13,155 nucleotides of DNA, from assembly GCA_964519995.1 (NCBI GenBank), contig CAZFLY010000067.1:1-13155 (forward strand), in the 5' to 3' direction. The position numbers and the translations under genes were made by a program. A model generated the notes under the pieces. That model did not search any database, had not been told where the DNA came from, and worked only from the letters and a program-made list of their open reading frames with translations. The stretch comes from CAZFLY01 sp964519995. GTDB lineage: Bacteria; Planctomycetota; Phycisphaerae; Sedimentisphaerales; Anaerobacaceae. Below are positions 1-7,276 of this stretch, piece by piece; the first letter of the stretch is position 1, and the number at the start of each line of letters is the position of its first letter.

Positions 1-1090
1 TGTCCCAATCTGTCCTGCCAGTCTGATTTCCTGTATCAGTTCCTACAGAAACACCATCTAAGAAGAGTTCTCCTGATGGTGATGAATCCGCGTTCGTTAC
101 TACAAAAGCCACATGATGCCAATTGGTTGTATCTGAGAAAGAAGTTTCTATCCTTATAACGCCTGGTGCTGCTCCATATTCGTTGGTTCCGTAAAAGCAT
201 CCTAATACATTATCTATATAAGGTGCACCAATATTTATATGTGCTTCATGAGTATTACTTGCTGAACCACCCCATCCGTTTTCAGTTGCCTTTCCTTCCC
301 ATACTAAATGATGTATACCTATTGTTGTATCCGCCTTAAACCAACATGCCCATGTAAAATCTGTACTAGTTTTTGATTCGTTACTTGTTGTTTGAACATA
401 ATCATTATACCCATCGAGCCCCAAAGCACCGTTCAGGATCCCGTCGATCCATTCATTGCCGGCCATATTGGTCAAAGTACCGTCATTGCCTGACCCGCTG
501 CTGTCTGCTGCGGTTAGGCCAGAAGTCTCATCCAGCTTCCACCATCCAACAAGACCGTATGAATACCAATTAGTACGGAGATATACTGAGGCAGTGAAGG
601 TTCTGTCCTGGCCGAGTACGGCCGAGTTGGTGAGAATCGTTTCTATATCCACAAGGCGGATGGAATTTACATCTGTTGTCGGATTTACGAAATCATTGCT
701 ATCATAGCAGGTAAACTTCAATCGGCTGACCGGCCCGGCAAGGTCCGAAAGACCGCCCACAACGCCAAATTGAACGTAGCTGCCTACAATTTCATACCTG
801 AGATTGTTGCCGTCGTTATCCAGAAACTGGATATATCCGTTGGTTTCGTTCGAGTCGCTTACGGCGGTTATTCTGACGGCCTTTGAGACGTTTCGGTTCA
901 GATGGTCTATCAGGACTCTGCCGTTCTGCAGCACTTCAGCATTGCCCTGTTTTGAGTCCCAACTGTTACGAATGCTCGCAAATATTGGCAGTATGGCTGC
1001 GAAGATGACCACCATAATGGAAATAGCTACAACCATTTCCACAACAGTTACAGCCGAGCGAGACTGTACTTTACTTACTGTCAACTGCAT
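1..1090 (-). CDS. PilW/GspJ-like pseudopilin fused to a LamG domain (partial)
   Basis: The frame runs open from an ATG at 1090 to the left edge (363 residues visible, C-terminus missing). An in-frame TAA lies a few codons upstream of the ATG. Residues 14-40 form a prepilin-type helix. The cleavage site reads S-A|VTVVE, with Ala13 instead of the usual Gly at -1 and Glu18 at +5. Residues 41-175 look like a PilW/GspJ pseudopilin body (VLQNGRVLIDHLNRNVSKAV near 53-72). From about 178 a LamG/concanavalin-like domain begins (GLVGWWKLDE at 179-188, GNDGTL at 201-206, FTWACWFKAD at 245-254, NWHHVAFV at 323-330, GELFLDGVSVG at 340-350). The likely role is a minor or tip pseudopilin of the assembly machine encoded upstream, with LamG binding glycan or another ligand outside the cell. 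The first about 420 bases of the window are clearly AT-richer than the rest of the gene. The family call is firm; the ligand is unknown. Confidence 0.85.
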   Translation of the reverse strand, partial: MQLTVSKVQSRSAVTVVEMVVAISIMVVIFAAILPIFASIRNSWDSKQGNAEVLQNGRVLIDHLNRNVSKAVRITAVSDSNETNGYIQFLDNDGNNLRYEIVGSYVQFGVVGGLSDLAGPVSRLKFTCYDSNDFVNPTTDVNSIRLVDIETILTNSAVLGQDRTFTASVYLRTNWYSYGLVGWWKLDETSGLTAADSSGSGNDGTLTNMAGNEWIDGILNGALGLDGYNDYVQTTSNESKTSTDFTWACWFKADTTIGIHHLVWEGKATENGWGGSASNTHEAHINIGAPYIDNVLGCFYGTNEYGAAPGVIRIETSFSDTTNWHHVAFVVTNADSSPSGELFLDGVSVGTDTGNQTGRTDWD

Positions 1091-1872
1091 TATCGCCACC
1101 GCGCAATGTTATTACGTTACTAAGCGTAATTTCGGCATAAAAACAGCTACCCGTTACGCAAGTTTCTGGATTATCGGCTGGTGAAAACAAGAATAGAAAG
1201 ACGGCAATAAATCGGACAATTTGACGGTCTTAGTTAGTTTTTATCAGGCACTTGCACTTAGCGCGCAAGAAAAATCTCCGCACTATCACGAGCGTCCTAT
1301 AAGCGCAACGTCTTCTTGCAACACCTACTTGCAGGCACAATGGCTAGCACAATGCCGCGCCGAGCAATGCTGTCTGCTTCAAGAGGCTACAAATAGCAGA
1401 TTATCTGCGGATACTAGCGGCGGATGTCAGCTTCAACCACCACCTAAGGATACAGTCAAAGTCGATATGGATCCCACCGCCGTAATCTAATTGTTTGGTC
1501 TTCATCTTGCCGAAGAACTGCACACAGAACTATATCAACCTTGCTCTTTGAATTCTATCCCCCAGTTCAAAATCCCCAAAAGTGTGCACAAATTTGGATG
1601 AGGATACCATCTTCTCAAGCCACAATGGTAAGCACCACCGCTACAAACTTTTCGGCACAAGACAAGGCAACAGTTACATAAATTGCCAGTTGTTGGTCTT
1701 TTAAGCCAAAGGCAAACAAACAAAATAATTCAGATTTGCGACATCTGCGACACGATGTTGGCCACTTCATCGCAAGCGAAGAAAAACAATGTCCCAAGAG
1801 AAGAGGCCCTATAACTATAGATATGAGCAGTGTTGGATGGAGACAAATCAGAGCCTTCTGTCAATATAAGTC
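1091..1872. other. 782-bp gap without a supported gene
   Basis: This stretch separates gspI from the LamG pseudopilin. The short frames in it, on either strand, have implausible Cys- and Gln-rich compositions and no start signals. A possible decayed pseudopilin tail at 1607-1700 is listed separately. A small inverted repeat (ATTACG...CGTAAT, 1111-1130) lies just ahead of the downstream gene. No convincing promoter or terminator was seen. Confidence 0.5.
1607..1700 (-). pseudogene. Possible decayed GspI-type pseudopilin tail
   Basis: On the minus strand this stretch reads IYVTV...AEKFVAVVLTIVA and then stops. This follows the pattern of GspI C-termini (alternating beta residues, then V-x-L-T-x-x-A-R-R). 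The DNA at 1607-1632 matches the tail of the intact gspI gene at 1885-1911: CCATCTTCTC, AAG and TGGTAAG are shared, 23 of about 26 positions with two small gaps. A missing base shifts the RRW end out of frame. No matching N-terminal half was found upstream. It may be the remnant of a duplicated pseudopilin gene or just a short repeat. Confidence 0.25.
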
Positions 1873-2307
1873 TTACGGCCCCGGCCATCTTCTCGCAAGG
1901 CACGTGGTAAGGGCAACTTCTATCTCATCGCCTGCGAGGCTTTTATCGCCGTTCAGATCGTAGCCAACCGAAACACTTATCTGCTTCAGTGGATCATTGG
2001 TGTCATCGGTCACATTGCATAGGTACGAGCCGCCGAGGTCTGTATTGCTTTCGTTAAATGAGATACCCCCATTCTCATTTGTGTAGTCGTAGATCGAGCG
2101 AGCTTTTATCTCATCGAGCTTGGCTTGTGCGAATATAAGACTGCATGATCTATGCTCAATAATCCTTGTTGTAAGTTGAGCACTTGTTAATGCTTTTAAG
2201 ATTGGAACTATCGCTGTAAGTAACAGGGCCGATGCTACAACAACTTCAGTAATAGTAACACCAGCCATCCGTTTTTTTGCATCTAATTTGTGAGCTTTTG
2301 TTGACAC
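1873..2307 (-). CDS. gspI: GspI/PilV-like minor pseudopilin
   Basis: A 144-residue protein with a 16-residue basic leader (KKRMAG), a cleavage site at Gly16|Val17, Glu21 at +5 and a hydrophobic helix to about residue 40. The helix is followed by a region that includes AQAKLDEIKAR, typical of GspI/PilV, and a beta-rich tail ending in ALTTCLARR. These proteins form part of the pseudopilus tip complex with the GspJ- and GspK-type pseudopilins. The first start in frame is a GTG at 2307, with no clear Shine-Dalgarno; an ATG at 2268 would leave a leader of only three residues (MAG), so GTG is preferred. The gene starts 30 bp after gspH and is probably cotranscribed with it. A DLNGDKSLAGDE segment near residue 115 looks like a short Asp-rich loop that could bind calcium (inference). 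Confidence 0.75.
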   Translation of the reverse strand: MSTKAHKLDAKKRMAGVTITEVVVASALLLTAIVPILKALTSAQLTTRIIEHRSCSLIFAQAKLDEIKARSIYDYTNENGGISFNESNTDLGGSYLCNVTDDTNDPLKQISVSVGYDLNGDKSLAGDEIEVALTTCLARRWPGP

Positions 2308-2337
2308 TTGAAATGTGCAAAAAAAATTGAATTAGAC

Positions 2338-2793
2338 TCAATTTTCAACTAATTTCACAGTGCCGGTCGCTGTGACTACGGTTATTGTAAACGTTTTTTC
2401 TTCAGCTGAAACACTCAACTGTGTGTTACTTCCATCCTTAAGATTACCAAGAGGGCCAAACTCGAACTGGCTCCCGCCGGTGCAACTAATCACTGAATCA
2501 ATAGTGTGGGAGTCTATTACGCTTGAATCACTAAGGTCCACTATTTGGTAGCCAGTAAACGGTGATGAACCTATCATGTTCAGTGCAAAACCGTCGGTAT
2601 TAGTGACAGCATCGGTGATAGCAAGCGTGCGTGCCAGGCGAAGGTCGGTGGCGATTTTTCTCGCAACCGTATCAGCCTGCTGCCGGTGTAGCGCACCGAA
2701 CTGCAGCCTTGGAACCGCAACAAACGCCAGAGCAGCTAATATCAATACAATCACAACCAGCTCAACCAAGCTATAGCCTCGTCGGGTCTCCAT
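2338..2793 (-). CDS. gspH: GspH-like minor pseudopilin
   Basis: A 151-residue protein starting METRRG|YSLVE. Cleavage after Gly6 by the prepilin peptidase would leave Tyr7 at +1 and Glu11 at +5. A hydrophobic helix spans about 7-30 (LVVIVLILAALAFVAVPRL). The following segment, RKIATDLRLARTLAITDA (45-62), is the usual GspH/FimT signature, and the rest is a beta-rich globular domain ending in VKLVEN. Length is normal for the family. It probably joins the pseudopilus as a minor subunit near the tip. It lies after gspG, separated by a hairpin, and just before gspI. The sequence ahead of the ATG shows only a weak ribosome binding site. Confidence 0.8.
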   Translation of the reverse strand: METRRGYSLVELVVIVLILAALAFVAVPRLQFGALHRQQADTVARKIATDLRLARTLAITDAVTNTDGFALNMIGSSPFTGYQIVDLSDSSVIDSHTIDSVISCTGGSQFEFGPLGNLKDGSNTQLSVSAEEKTFTITVVTATGTVKLVEN

Positions 2794-2814
2794 AACACAA
2801 ATCCACGTAAATTA

Positions 2815-2850
2815 ATAAGGATGGCTGCGACCGTACCCAGCCACCCTTAT
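2815..2850 (-). terminator. Strong hairpin between gspG and gspH
   Basis: Two 13-base arms at 2815-2827 and 2838-2850 pair along their full length, with one G-U pair when read on the minus strand, around a 10-base loop. On the minus strand the hairpin is followed by a T-rich TAATTT stretch. It looks like an intrinsic terminator or attenuator at the end of gspG. It would let the major pseudopilin be made in excess of the minor ones. The T-run is not continuous, so partial read-through is likely. Confidence 0.55.
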
Positions 2851-2903
2851 CGATTGCCAATTATGCAAATTTAATACAGCTTCTAACTAACCTTCAGATC
2901 TCG

Positions 2904-3233
2904 TTAGTGGCTGTGTCCAGCGACTCGATTGGTAGTCGTGCTATAGACATAAGGCCAATCTGTTGCACCAAATGGGCACGTGGGTAGACCATCAGGAAAA
3001 TAATTTGCATTAGGGTCGCTTGTCAAATCTGATAGCGAATCCGGCCAAGACCCTTTGTTTGCATAGTACAATTCGATCTGGGAGTTTAACAGGTCGACAT
3101 TGGTTTTGCAGGCATTTGCCTTGGCACTTGCCGCACCTCCGATAATTCTGGGAACTGCAATCGCGGCCAGCGCTCCCAGAATTAGAACCACGACAAGCAA
3201 CTCGACCAGCGTAAAACCTTTTCTGCGGCGCAT
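2904..3233 (-). CDS. gspG: GspG-like major pseudopilin
   Basis: A 109-residue protein with the textbook leader MRRRKG|FTLVELLVVVLILGALAA. Cleavage falls after Gly6, with Phe7 at +1 and Glu11 at +5, and the hydrophobic helix extends to about residue 30. The middle resembles GspG proteins (ACKTNVDLLNSQIELYYANKGSWPDSLSDL, in pieces from 42 to 71), and a short CPFG...YVY segment follows. It is shorter than usual (about 130-150) and ends in GHSH. This subunit would polymerise into the pseudopilus. A good ribosome binding site, GGAAAGG at 3242-3248, lies 8 bases before the ATG. The gene has its own long leader with a promoter candidate and is followed by a hairpin, which fits a separately and strongly expressed major subunit. 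Confidence 0.85.
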   Translation of the reverse strand: MRRRKGFTLVELLVVVLILGALAAIAVPRIIGGAASAKANACKTNVDLLNSQIELYYANKGSWPDSLSDLTSDPNANYFPDGLPTCPFGATDWPYVYSTTTNRVAGHSH

Positions 3234-3692
3234 GCTTTTAACCTTTCCAAAAATACCAGATTGAAGTCAACTATTAACTTTCATATCGACATAAAATATA
3301 GGCCACTTTACGGAGCTAACAGATAATATTTCACCAACGGTCTGCAGCCAATAAAATAAATTACCCCCAAAAGCTGCAATATTCGATCAACATCTGATGG
3401 TTATATCGACCAAATGTGTGAGGCATTTTACTAAAAGGCCATAATCTGCCTGACCAACACAAAATATTCTACAGATATCCAATATCTAATGGCAGATGCA
3501 TTATTATCGGAATCAACCGGCCCGTGCCCATAACCACCCTATCTATATAAATACTAACACAGAAACAATCGCAGTCAAAATACAAGATAAACACCGCCGT
3601 AAACAGCAATCACCGACAGTCAACATCGGTGATGAACTTCTGCTCGCCCCATAAGAGGTTTTCTTTTTATTGTATGATGATATGTCATCAGA
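3234..3692. other. 459-bp leader region between gspF and gspG
   Basis: No coding frame is supported. On the minus strand it holds a small hairpin just past the gspF stop (TGATGA/TCATCA, 3675-3690), a hairpin with 7-base arms (TCACCGA/TCGGTGA, 3610-3632), a promoter candidate (3551-3578) and the gspG ribosome binding site. Its length suggests a structured 5' leader for gspG, but I recognise no known riboswitch class in it. Confidence 0.5.
3551..3578 (-). promoter_or_regulatory. Candidate gspG promoter
   Basis: Read on the minus strand: TTGACT (3573-3578), a 16-base spacer, then TAGTAT (3551-3556) preceded by TG, as in extended -10 promoters. Transcription would start about 310 bases before gspG. 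The spacing and extended -10 are in its favour; the -10 matches only four of six consensus bases. Confidence 0.35.
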
Positions 3693-4889
3693 TTAAGTCA
3701 TATAACGCATATAATCGAACATCGGCAAATAAACGCCCATCAAAATCAAGCCGACGATAGCTCCCATAATCAGGGTCATGGCAGGCTCAAGCTTAACCAG
3801 CAAAGAATTTACTGTCCTGTCAATGTCCCTATCGAGAACATCAGCACCTTTATTGAGCATTTCAGGCAGGACTCCAGCCTGTTCGCCTGCCGCTGCTAAC
3901 TGAATAACCATCGGAGGAAAAATATCATAGGCTTTAAAGGATGCTGCAACGGGATTGCCAGCCCTGAGTGATTGCTGCAGTTCTTTTGCAATTTGCGTCA
4001 CTCTGTAGTTGTGAGCAACCTGACTTGCCACCTCCAAAGCCTCTATTAAAGGAACTCCCACCGAAGCCAGCATGGCAAACGTACGCGTGAATTGTGAAAC
4101 CACAACCATACGATTCAATTTAGCAAAAATTGGCATCTTTAGTTTGAAAGTATCCCATTTTGCCTTGACCCGGGGATTCTCTTTCCACCGACGCAGCATC
4201 AGTACCGCAGCCACAGCAACTATGAGTAAAGCCCACCACCATTTGCCGACCAGATAACTAAGCACTACAAGCACCTGCGTCGGAGCTGGTAGTGACACAT
4301 GCATCCGTTCGTACAACTTTGAGAATATAGGAACGATAAAAACCAAAAGACAAATAACAACCACGACGCAGACAATACCAACGACAATGGGATAAAGAAA
4401 AGCAGATTTCACCTTCTGCCTTAGCTCAGCCTGCTTCTCCAGATACTCGGCGCTCATTCCCAGCGAAGTCGACAGTTTCCCGCTCGTTTCGCCAGCCTCT
4501 ATCATACCGAGGAAAAAATCTGAAAATATTCCTGCATGTCTCTCGAATGCTCTTTTAAGATTTGAGCCGGTCTCAACACTTTGTCTTATATCTGCAATGA
4601 CTCTTTTAAAAGCATAATTCTCCGCCTGCTCCTCCAACGTCTCCAGACAACTCATGACCGATAGTCCGGCGGAATACATACCGGCAAATTTATAGGCAAA
4701 TGCTACAACTTCTTGTCGCTTTATCCTCTTACGTCTTCCCGCCAGTCCTTTAGCTCGTTGGGCACTTACAAGGGCATATCCGGTCTTACTAAGCTCGTCG
4801 CGCAGGACCGCAACACTATCAACATCATAGTAAGTGCCGAAAAACTCTCTTCCGGTCTCGTCTTTAGCTGTATACTCGTAAACCGCCAT
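3693..4889 (-). CDS. gspF: GspF/PilC inner-membrane platform protein
   Basis: A 398-residue protein of normal family length, starting MAVYEYTAKDETGREF, which is characteristic of GspF/PilC. Two T2SSF repeats are visible, at about 60-185 and 265-390. The repeats show FxxxFAxMLASVGVPLIEAL-like text near 268-286 and a matching FAYKFAGMYSAGLSVMSCL near 64-82. Three hydrophobic segments lie near 167-190, 217-234 and 369-392. The protein sits in the inner membrane and links the GspE ATPase to the growing pseudopilus. The ATG at 4889 shares its A with the gspE stop (TGATG), which points to translational coupling. A TTG three bases upstream is a less likely start. A long untranslated stretch follows before gspG. 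Confidence 0.92.
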   Translation of the reverse strand: MAVYEYTAKDETGREFFGTYYDVDSVAVLRDELSKTGYALVSAQRAKGLAGRRKRIKRQEVVAFAYKFAGMYSAGLSVMSCLETLEEQAENYAFKRVIADIRQSVETGSNLKRAFERHAGIFSDFFLGMIEAGETSGKLSTSLGMSAEYLEKQAELRQKVKSAFLYPIVVGIVCVVVVICLLVFIVPIFSKLYERMHVSLPAPTQVLVVLSYLVGKWWWALLIVAVAAVLMLRRWKENPRVKAKWDTFKLKMPIFAKLNRMVVVSQFTRTFAMLASVGVPLIEALEVASQVAHNYRVTQIAKELQQSLRAGNPVAASFKAYDIFPPMVIQLAAAGEQAGVLPEMLNKGADVLDRDIDRTVNSLLVKLEPAMTLIMGAIVGLILMGVYLPMFDYMRYMT

Positions 4890-6589
4890 CAATCTTCACT
4901 TACATCAATGACTCGCATCAGCTCGTCTGGTGTTGTTGCTCCATTGAGAACTTCATCAATCGCGCTCACACGAAGAGTTCGCATACCTTCCTTCATCGCC
5001 TGTTGTTTGATTGATCCGTCATCACTGCCAGCCACAATCATCCTTCTAATTTCCGGCGATATGGGTAGTATCTCGTAGACGCTTTTGCGCCCATGATAAC
5101 CTGTGTCATAACAGCCATTACATCCTGCCCCCCGGTAAAGCTTCGTCTTTTTGTTTTTGTAGGGTTGCCCACACAGCGACTTAAGTTCATCTTCGGTTGG
5201 CTCATAAGGCTGTTTGCAACCGGGACAGATTGTTCTTAAAAGCCTTTGCGCTACCGTTCCGAGTAATGCCGAACCAACAAGGAATGGAGGTATTCCCAGG
5301 TTTATCAAACGTGATATAGCCCCTGCTGCGTCATTAGTATGCAATGTGCTAAACACAAGATGTCCGGTAAGTGCTGCGCTAACAGCAATTTCCGCAGTCT
5401 CAAGATCACGTATTTCGCCGATTAGTATGACGTCGGGGTCTTGACGTAATATGCTTCGCAACGCTGAGGCGAATGTCATTCCGGCAACCGGTCTGACCTG
5501 CACCTGTGTAATCCCGTCAAGACGGTACTCAACAGGGTCCTCAACGGTGACTATATTCCTCTTGGGAGTATTTACCACTTGCAGAACCGAATATAACGTT
5601 GTCGTTTTGCCGCAGCCCGTGGGCCCAGTCAACAATATCATTCCATAGGGATTACTAACGAGCTCTCGAAACTTACGATTATCTTCAGGAGAGGCCACTA
5701 CTATATCAAGCGACCACCTGTTTACGTTTTTATCAAGGATTCTTATAACAATCTTCTCCCCCCCCACAGCCGGCAGAGATGAAACTCTCAGGTCATATTC
5801 TTTATCATCATGTCGGACCATCATGTGTCCATCCTGAGGAACCCTCCGCTCTGAAATGTCCATATCAGACATGATTTTAATGTGCGAGACTACCTCAAGC
5901 TGGGCGGATATAGGTAAATCTATTGCATCACGCAGAATGCCATCTATTCTATACCTCACTCTGACATCAGATGCTTGCGGCTCGATATGAATGTCACTGG
6001 CGCGTGCGTCGATGCCTCCCCGTATTACCGAAGATACCAGCTTCGTAATAGGATCTTCGGACATCTCCATAGATTGCTGCTTGGCCTCTTGACGTTGGGC
6101 AGCCTTTGTGGGGTCATCCTTTAGACGCATCGAGGCTATAGCCTGCTTGGTCACGCTGGCGACATCGAAATGGTAATGAATCGCCTGTCTGATAGCGCTG
6201 GGCGTAGCCGCGACTGGAATAACCTTGTACCCGGTCTTCATCTCGATTCGATCACGCACAGAAAGGTTTAGCGGAGAGCTCATAGCAACAAAAAGTTTGT
6301 TATCCTGTTTTTTAACCGGGATCACATTATGCTGATTGGCAGTCTCATAGGAGACCAAATGCGCAACCATTGGCTCAACCATTTCAGGGGACAGATTGAC
6401 AAATTCAATCTTGTTAGTGGCTGCAACGACCTTCGTCAATTGTTCTTCATCGAGGAGTTTTTCTTTCTTAAGTATGCTTATTAAACTTTGTCCAGTCTGT
6501 TCCTGCTGGTCAATCGCGGCCCGAAGAGCCTCCTCATCAATGATCCTTTCCTGTCTAAGAAAAGATGTTATCGGATTTTCGTCTTTCAT
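4889..6589 (-). CDS. gspE: GspE/PilB secretion/pilus assembly ATPase
   Basis: A 566-residue hexameric ATPase that powers pseudopilus extension from the cytoplasm. Residues 1-140 form a T2SSE/MshE N-terminal domain; the RLG-type residues usual in c-di-GMP-binding MshEN motifs are not seen. The core has ASDIHIEP (197-204), a Walker A GPTGCGKT (322-329), an Asp box (VEDPVEY, 349-355), a Walker B LIGEIRD (389-395) and a His box (TGHLVFSTLHTND, 408-420). Two CxxC pairs (C455/C458 and C490/C493) form the zinc site typical of GspE and PilB. AAGGAG at 6601-6606 is a strong ribosome binding site 11 bases before the ATG. Its start overlaps the end of an upstream open frame (CCATGA) and its stop overlaps gspF. 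PilB and GspE cannot be told apart from this alone; the pseudopilin set favours GspE. Confidence 0.93.
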   Translation of the reverse strand: MKDENPITSFLRQERIIDEEALRAAIDQQEQTGQSLISILKKEKLLDEEQLTKVVAATNKIEFVNLSPEMVEPMVAHLVSYETANQHNVIPVKKQDNKLFVAMSSPLNLSVRDRIEMKTGYKVIPVAATPSAIRQAIHYHFDVASVTKQAIASMRLKDDPTKAAQRQEAKQQSMEMSEDPITKLVSSVIRGGIDARASDIHIEPQASDVRVRYRIDGILRDAIDLPISAQLEVVSHIKIMSDMDISERRVPQDGHMMVRHDDKEYDLRVSSLPAVGGEKIVIRILDKNVNRWSLDIVVASPEDNRKFRELVSNPYGMILLTGPTGCGKTTTLYSVLQVVNTPKRNIVTVEDPVEYRLDGITQVQVRPVAGMTFASALRSILRQDPDVILIGEIRDLETAEIAVSAALTGHLVFSTLHTNDAAGAISRLINLGIPPFLVGSALLGTVAQRLLRTICPGCKQPYEPTEDELKSLCGQPYKNKKTKLYRGAGCNGCYDTGYHGRKSVYEILPISPEIRRMIVAGSDDGSIKQQAMKEGMRTLRVSAIDEVLNGATTPDELMRVIDVSED

Positions 6590-6771
6590 GGCAATACCGT
6601 CTCCTTGACAAGAACATTCGAAGTCACTATCGACATAGGCACGACGGTACTTAAAGGCAAAGCCTTGCAGCTTGATTCTTCCGCTGCCAGCCGCAGCTCA
6701 ATACCGATAATAACATTCTGGCTACGCGGCGTTTTGCCTCCCCATTGTTGGCAATATATGAATGCTTTGAC
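6586..6771 (-). pseudogene. Probable C-terminal remnant of a GspJ/PilW-like pseudopilin
   Basis: A 61-codon open frame ends in a TGA that overlaps the gspE start codon (CCATGA), as expected for the previous gene of an operon. It has no start codon near its beginning. The text VKAFIY...W...TPRSQNVIIGIELRLA...LPLSTVVPMS follows the pattern of GspJ/PilW C-termini: a V-x-x-F strand, then PR-x-V-x-I-x-L-x-L, then LSTVVP. Directly upstream, after an in-frame TAA (CAG TAA GTC), the same frame continues with ILTVQFWPIDFGQ for about 20 residues before the next stop. I read this as the tail of a decayed or truncated minor pseudopilin gene. A 16-codon ATG frame inside it (6586-6636) could still act as a translated leader for gspE. 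Confidence 0.35.
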
Positions 6772-6782
6772 TTACTGACCAA
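6753..6782 (-). promoter_or_regulatory. Candidate gspE-gspF promoter
   Basis: On the minus strand: TTGGTC (6777-6782), an 18-base spacer, and TATATT (6753-6758). A transcript from here would have a leader of about 155 bases before gspE. It lies over the start of the suspected pseudopilin remnant, so it may have arisen or become important after that gene decayed. Confidence 0.3.
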
Positions 6783-7166
6783 AGTCGATAGGCCAAAATT
6801 GAACAGTCAGAATATCAGAACGGCATTACCATAGCTGGCGTGCTTTTGTTGCCAACTTTCCTCGTAGTCGTCATGAGCTTATGTTTACACATCCACGCAC
6901 TCGCCTCCCAAGACTCGGGACTTATGAACTTGCGTCCTGTAATAATCATTCAATAACTAGACCTCACGGATAACGTGTTCGCTTGACCGGTGAAGCAACT
7001 CGGCTTAGAATAACAGGAGAACCTGCCAATTACATTGGTTCCCTTGAGAATCTGCTGAAGAAGAGCACTTCTCGATATGGCAGACCCTCTGTAAAATTAT
7101 ATTATGCAATGCCCATGCATCTGCTAATGTATGTTTTTCAGAAAAACATCAGCTTTAGAATCAAGC
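6783..7166. other. Divergent intergenic region without a supported gene
   Basis: This stretch lies between the minus-strand secretion genes and the plus-strand chorismatase-like gene. The short frames here (for example a 65-codon plus-strand frame from 6983 and a 44-codon minus-strand frame) lack ribosome binding sites and recognisable sequence. Nothing else was seen. Confidence 0.4.
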
Positions 7167-7194
7167 TTGAATTCTTCTGAAGCGATATTAAAAT
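7167..7194 (+). promoter_or_regulatory. Candidate promoter for the chorismatase-like gene
   Basis: TTGAAT (7167-7172), a 16-base spacer and TAAAAT (7189-7194). Transcription would begin about 75 bases before the ATG at 7277. The -10 box matches five of six consensus positions and the -35 box four. Confidence 0.4.
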
Positions 7195-7276
7195 GCAGAG
7201 TATGGGCAATCTGCACAAGATGTATCTAATTACGGGTGAATTTGTGGATTTTCGAGAAAGAACAGCTAAGCGCTGA

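Noticed and set aside
1221..1490. 89-codon plus-strand frame between the pseudopilin genes
   Set aside because: Cys/Gln-rich, no ribosome binding site, no family features, and opposite in strand to the cluster.
6983..7180. 65-codon plus-strand frame before the chorismatase-like gene
   Set aside because: No ribosome binding site or recognisable sequence; overlaps the promoter candidate at 7167-7194.
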